Below are positions 59,577-64,000 of a stretch of DNA of 64,000 nucleotides, in pieces. The notes under the pieces were generated by a model. The model ran no database searches and was not told the origin of the DNA. It worked only from the letters and a program-made list of their open reading frames with translations. Position 1 is the first letter of the stretch, and each line of letters begins with the position of its first letter. Source of the stretch: Anseranas semipalmata (lineage: Eukaryota > Chordata > Aves > Anseriformes > Anseranatidae). The translations under genes were made by a program, and so were the position numbers. The DNA lies in assembly GCA_013399115.1 (NCBI GenBank), contig VXAA01001497.1, positions 726,772-790,771 on the forward strand. The letters are read 5' to 3'.

Positions 59577-62500
59577 AGTTTATCCAGCCTTACCTCCTAT
59601 ACCATGGAAATCCTATAGATCCTTGAATATCAAATCTGGTAGGAATTGTGGCTTGGTTTGGAAACACCAACACATAGCTGAAACTCTGGATGAGATTCCC
59701 ATAGGACTGTTTGAGGAAATGGTCCCAAAGGTAGCAGCATCTAGCAGATCAGTCCCTTTTAATCCAAAAATCCACACTGCATGCAGAGGGCAAGCTGAGA
59801 TGCTATTTTTCAGATGACTGACAGATCATTACATTTTCTGGAACTTGGAGTTTTAGCAACCTGTCCTTTGTTAGTTAATAATAGTGATGTTCCCCCCACC
59901 GAGCTATTTGCTGGAATTTAAATTTATTGCAGTGAGATATAAATCAGTTGTGCAACCTTTGTCTCTCAATGAGTCGCTGTCACTGAAGAGGATGATAAAT
60001 GATTATTTCAGTTGACAATAAAAGATAACTGAAGTACTGATCAGATTCCACATGCTGGGATCAATACAACATTTCTCACTAACCTATCTTTTACATCTCT
60101 GTGCATAGCCAGCTTCCTGCTATCCCAAACATCAGCTGAGCATACAATAACCAGTATACCAGTGAATTAATGAAATAGGGTTTCTGGCATATTGCTTTCT
60201 TGCTCAGAGAATACTTCTGAAATGAACAGTCCCCTAATACAAAACCTTTAAAGAACAGGACACTGCAGGTCTGCAGACTTAATATAGCTAGGGACATATA
60301 CTTCCCTTAGTGATCTTGGAACAAACAGGAGAGAAATACTCTCACTGAAGCTGAAGGATTGACAGCAGGTGTGCTCATGCTCACTCCCATTCCTTGGCTG
60401 GGACTTTGCTAGGTTCCTGCCTCCCATCTCTCTCCATCTACTTTAACTTGTCCCTAATCTCTCGTGCTTACTTTTCTCTTAATGCCTTCACTGCTGTTGC
60501 TAAATCACAAGTTTTGAAGTCCCCAGATCTTTTTGTGAGTAAAAGTGTTCTGCATCCGTCTCTTCAAGCCTTCTGGGTTGTCTGCCCACAGTGCTCTTTG
60601 CCTCCCTCTTCCTCTCTGTTTCTCTCATGTAATGCTTATTCTCTTGATTGTAGCAATGCGATAAAACACGGCAAAAGATGTGCATCTGTGAAGGTCCTCC
60701 CTGGTGTCCATGTTTAGGGAGGCAATACACAAGTTACCCCATGGAAACTGGTACCCTGGGGTCTTGGTTCTGGTGGGCTTCCTCTCTCTGACTCTACTGC
60801 AGCTTGCAGTGCCTTTGCACTTGCTCATTGACTTCTTAGATCCCAGGCATACCAGAAGAACGCTGTGTTTTAAAAGAAAAGAAACATAGAAGTTGGGGAA
60901 ACAGTAATAAAAATACTGACCTGAAACCATGCTGAGCATATGAGATGGCAAAAGTTTTTGCTGGTGAGAAATACTTGGTTCACTTCAATGAAACTGCTGC
61001 TTTGTTGTTCCCTAATGGCTGTTTTGTTTCATGCCAAAGCAGGTGGCCACTGTCTGCTTTGCCTCCCATTGAAGCTGTCTGCTTTAAACTCTTTAAAGCT
61101 GTCCACCAGTTGCAGCTCTCAAAAGTCAAGATGACAGGCTAAAGGAGTCTCTCTCTGCATGGGAGTGTGCATGCACTGAATTCTCTGGAGTTTTGGAGTA
61201 CAAATTTGAGTGGGACATGCTGGAAGGAGGTTTACTAAAGAACTAGCAGGAAGAAAATGCTGAGTATCTTATTTTACATATAGATGCTTTTCTTATTCTT
61301 GCAAGATTTCTTTGGTATAAGAGAAACATACCTAATCTGTGATAATATAGCACTGCCACATGACAGGCTGCTGCTCACTAGACTGATACACACTTATTTT
61401 CCATTCTTTTAAAAAAGAAAAAAAAAAATCTGTTTTGCCAGTTGAATGCTTTTTGAGTTATTATGTTTTTTGCATGTAAAGCAATAACACAGCAGCAAGG
61501 CTATAAGACAACATGTTCAGTGTGCCATAATCAGATGGAACCAAATGTGTTCTTGGTACAACTCTATTAACTTTGATGGGCTTACGGGAGGGAAAAGCAT
61601 AGACCATTGACATTAAGGTGGAAATTTTTCCTGGATAGAGAGCTGCAATATCTCTATAGGTAATACTGATGTGATTGTTCTGTGTCTTGGAGGCACAGCT
61701 ATTACAATTAATGGAGTGAGTCAACATGATATACAGCATTTTGTCGTATGTCTTTTTTTCATTTAGTGGGTTCATACTACATTTTTACGTGTAGTATTTC
61801 TGTTCAACTGTAATAGCCGTGTTTTCCATGCCCTCACTACTCAGCATGCAGTCTCTGAATTGAATAGTAGCAGTGTTTCTAACAAAATAACATTACTCAG
61901 GACAGTAACTGCTAAGCAAATGGTACAGGTGGATGTGATTTGCTGCTGACCAAGTCTCATTTGAACTGTTTGGCACACCTCTAAATTAACTGAACAGATG
62001 GATTTTTAATTAGTTCTGTCATTTCATTTTCTGCATTCTTAATATATGTCAGGCTGTATGTCAGGGAGTATTAGCATCAATTTCAAGTGCTACAAAAACA
62101 TTCATAGCAAGAATAAGCAGATAATAACAATAACAAAACATAATTAGAGTACAAATTGTGAGGTCTGTAGCTTTACAAACATGATAAACCTAGATTTATT
62201 AGACTTCAGAGATTTGTTTAAAATGACAAATGCATGAAACTTGGTGCAAACCAGTTAGTTCTGTGCAGACATGGAGCAGGATTTTCCAGCTTCCAGTTAG
62301 TGGGATGGACACTGCTTATGTGAACTGGCTTAGCGGAGCTGCTGACTATGCAATTGATTTGTCTAGATCTACCTGCCCCCAAGAGCAGGCGCACTTGCCT
62401 GGGCACTAAAGTGCCTTTTAACTTCAGACATGATAGTACAAAATTGCATTATTCTTTCCTTCTGACTAAAGTGATATTTGTCCGAGTCCAAAATCCTTTC

Positions 62501-63439
62501 TTCGAGATCTGCAGCCAGGCTGGTGGGACTGTTTTCAAGGGCAAGGCAGCAGCAGAATCAAGTCCAGCAGCAATAGTTACACTCCCATATAAAATTAAAA
62601 TGATAGTGATTTCTGAGCACAGATAAAGCAACATAATATTATATACTTGTTTTATTAAGACAATCTTTCAGAATACTAATGATGTTGTTTATATGATGGT
62701 AGTTAACGAGATGAAGTGCAATCTACATAAAAACAAACTCCATGCAACTGTATAGAATTAGGATGCTGTGCTGTTCATATAGCTTAAGCTACAAAGATTG
62801 ATTTTTATGCATTTGTAATTTTCCATGGCAATCTCTGGATAAAATACTCATTTCCTCCAGATTTATCTCTGCAGGGAATACCTTAGAATTATGGCAGGCA
62901 CTATATCAGAAGTAGTATCAACATCTAAGTTAAAGCAAATAGCTTTAATCATAGATTTCCAAAACATGTTCCTCTTTGGATCTGCAGAAAATGGTTAACA
63001 TGTAAACAGGCCTAATCAGAGCAATAACACTTCCAGCATTAGGTTCGTAGAAAAATTAAACAGGAGATGCATCATCAAGAGGATATAATGATGCTCAGTA
63101 AGATCTCCACCCCTTGATGTTTTTTCAGCAAAATTTCACAATGTGCAAATGGTGCAGACTGGTTTATTTAATATACAACATTGACTGTCATGGCTTATGT
63201 TTGTTTAAGAATATTTTCTTTTAACAGCTTACAATTAACTGGTTAAAAACTACATGGAAAAGTGCTTTTTTTTTTTTTTTTCTTCTCCATGAATAAGGAA
63301 AGTATTTAAGCCTGAGTAACTTCATGCATGTGTCAGTTATTACCTTATTTTCTTAGTCTTGGCCCAATTGCTGTCCTTTGAGCCATATCTTCTCAGCATC
63401 TCCTGAAAAGCAATGGGCAGCAAGTGAGCTTCTGTTCAC

Positions 63440-63570
63440 AAAGCAGGCAATGTGCTGGTTACTAAGGAAATGTTGGTTCAAATCTCCTCCCCAGTTCAGA
63501 ACTGGGGCAAATACCAGGCTCTTTCATGTGGCCTAGTCATAAGGTTACTGGCTCTTCTGGGGTAGGGTTT
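63440..63570 (+). mobile_element. tRNA-derived SINE-like relic
   Basis: 'GTGCTGGTTACTAAGGAAAT', then GTTGGTTCAAATCTCCTCCCCAG, resembles a tRNA-like head with an A-box-like and a B-box-like part (GGTTCAAATC at about 63475-63484). Further on, 'GGCCTAGTCATAAGGTTACT', then GGCTCTTCTGGGGTAGGG, matches a repeat I know from turtle and crocodile genomes ('taaccactaggctactggctcttctggggtgggg'). Inside lies a perfect palindrome, CCCCAGTT CAG AACTGGGG (63489-63507). Confidence 0.5.
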
Positions 63571-64000
63571 ATTTGCTCACACTCTATTGCCCTGGCCATT
63601 GACAGCATCCTGAATACACAGCCAGCGCTATGTTTTGGTGAGATGTTTCATTTTAAACAATGGCACTGCAGATTTTGAAAAACTTACCCTTGGGAATTTT
63701 CCAGTCAGCTCTGAGGCTGAATAACATTTGTTGCTACTTCACATTGTCAGAGAACGTGTCTGGCAGTCTCCAAACAGTGGGCCTTGCTGACCTAGCCCTG
63801 AAGATCTCACTCGTGTTCGAGCTTTGATAGATGAGAGCCTTGTGCACAGATTAGCTTACTCAGTTGAACAGTCCGAGCAAAGTCTTTTCAGGATCTGGAC
63901 TATTTCATAGCTGATGCTTTAACCCACAATGGCAGTGCAGGCTCTGGTCTTCATCAGCTTTGCTGCCCAGAGGTTTTGACTGATGGATCCATGCCCAGGT
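63571..64000. other. Noncoding sequence at the window edge
   Basis: No gene or named repeat recognised. The base composition is more balanced than in the preceding AT-rich DNA. It may continue into a feature beyond the window. Confidence 0.5.

Larger units (their letters stand above)
54546..63439. other. Noncoding sequence, no gene recognised
   Basis: AT-rich, with a GC-richer part at 56.65-57.0 kb (a 109-codon minus-strand frame, no domain) and at 59.1-59.4 kb (a 147-codon plus-strand frame at 59008-59451, no domain and no equivalent elsewhere). 58.6-58.76 kb looks like conserved noncoding DNA by composition only. T run at about 63267-63281. Confidence 0.55.

Noticed and set aside
1..64000. 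tRNA, rRNA, snRNA, CRISPR or bacterial operon features
   Set aside because: No cloverleaf with both promoter boxes intact, no ribosomal sequence, no regularly spaced direct repeats, and the DNA is clearly vertebrate nuclear.
1..64000. Intact endogenous retrovirus
   Set aside because: No gag, protease, polymerase or envelope motif was seen in the translations. The B/B' pair is at most a remnant of LTRs.

Overview
The window is about 64 kb of vertebrate nuclear DNA, almost certainly avian. The strongest evidence is four CR1 LINE fragments. Three carry the typical bird 3' end, a short array of the 'ATTCTATG' or 'ATTCTGTG' kind, and the largest encodes the C-terminal part of the CR1 reverse transcriptase in two frames. 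I see no mammal-type L1 or Alu. The exact bird cannot be named from this sequence. The rest is AT-rich, CpG-poor, intron-like or intergenic DNA with frequent stops in all frames. I found no protein-coding exon, RNA gene, CRISPR array or bacterial-type feature that I can defend. The open reading frames, 172 codons at most, look like chance frames or translations of repeats.

Layout. 1-14 kb is single-copy noncoding DNA with one old CR1/L3-like LINE (about 2.1-3.0 kb) and simple repeats. A palindromic MITE lies at 14.35-14.46 kb. 16.8-17.05 kb holds a good TATA box followed by a GA-rich block, a possible noncoding promoter and first exon. 17.5-24.9 kb is the most structured part: two pairs of direct repeats are nested, A (17.5) - B (19.4) - B' (21.7) - A' (24.4), with a fossil sauropsid-type repeat at 21.4 kb and two long tetranucleotide arrays in opposite orientation (CTTT at 22.75, AAAG at 24.5). 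26-30 kb has three CR1 tails, a MIR relic and a 19-base assembly gap. 30-45 kb is mostly unique AT-rich sequence, some of it resembling conserved noncoding DNA, with two worn MITE-like palindromes and one local CpG-richer pocket at 39.6-39.9 kb. A second old LINE lies at 45.4-45.9 kb and the best CR1 at 48.2-48.9 kb. 49-64 kb is noncoding, with two unusually perfect hairpins (49.82 and 54.31 kb), another MITE-like palindrome, a MIR relic and two tRNA-like SINE relics (52.9 and 63.4 kb).

There is no set of genes working together here. The content is a layered record of transposon insertions (MIR, L3/CR1-like and MITE relics, then younger CR1), with possible regulatory DNA between them. The observations most worth following are the A/A' and B/B' pairs, which I could not assign to a family, and the 54.3 kb hairpin. 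All repeat-family calls come from recognising sequence patterns, not from a database search.
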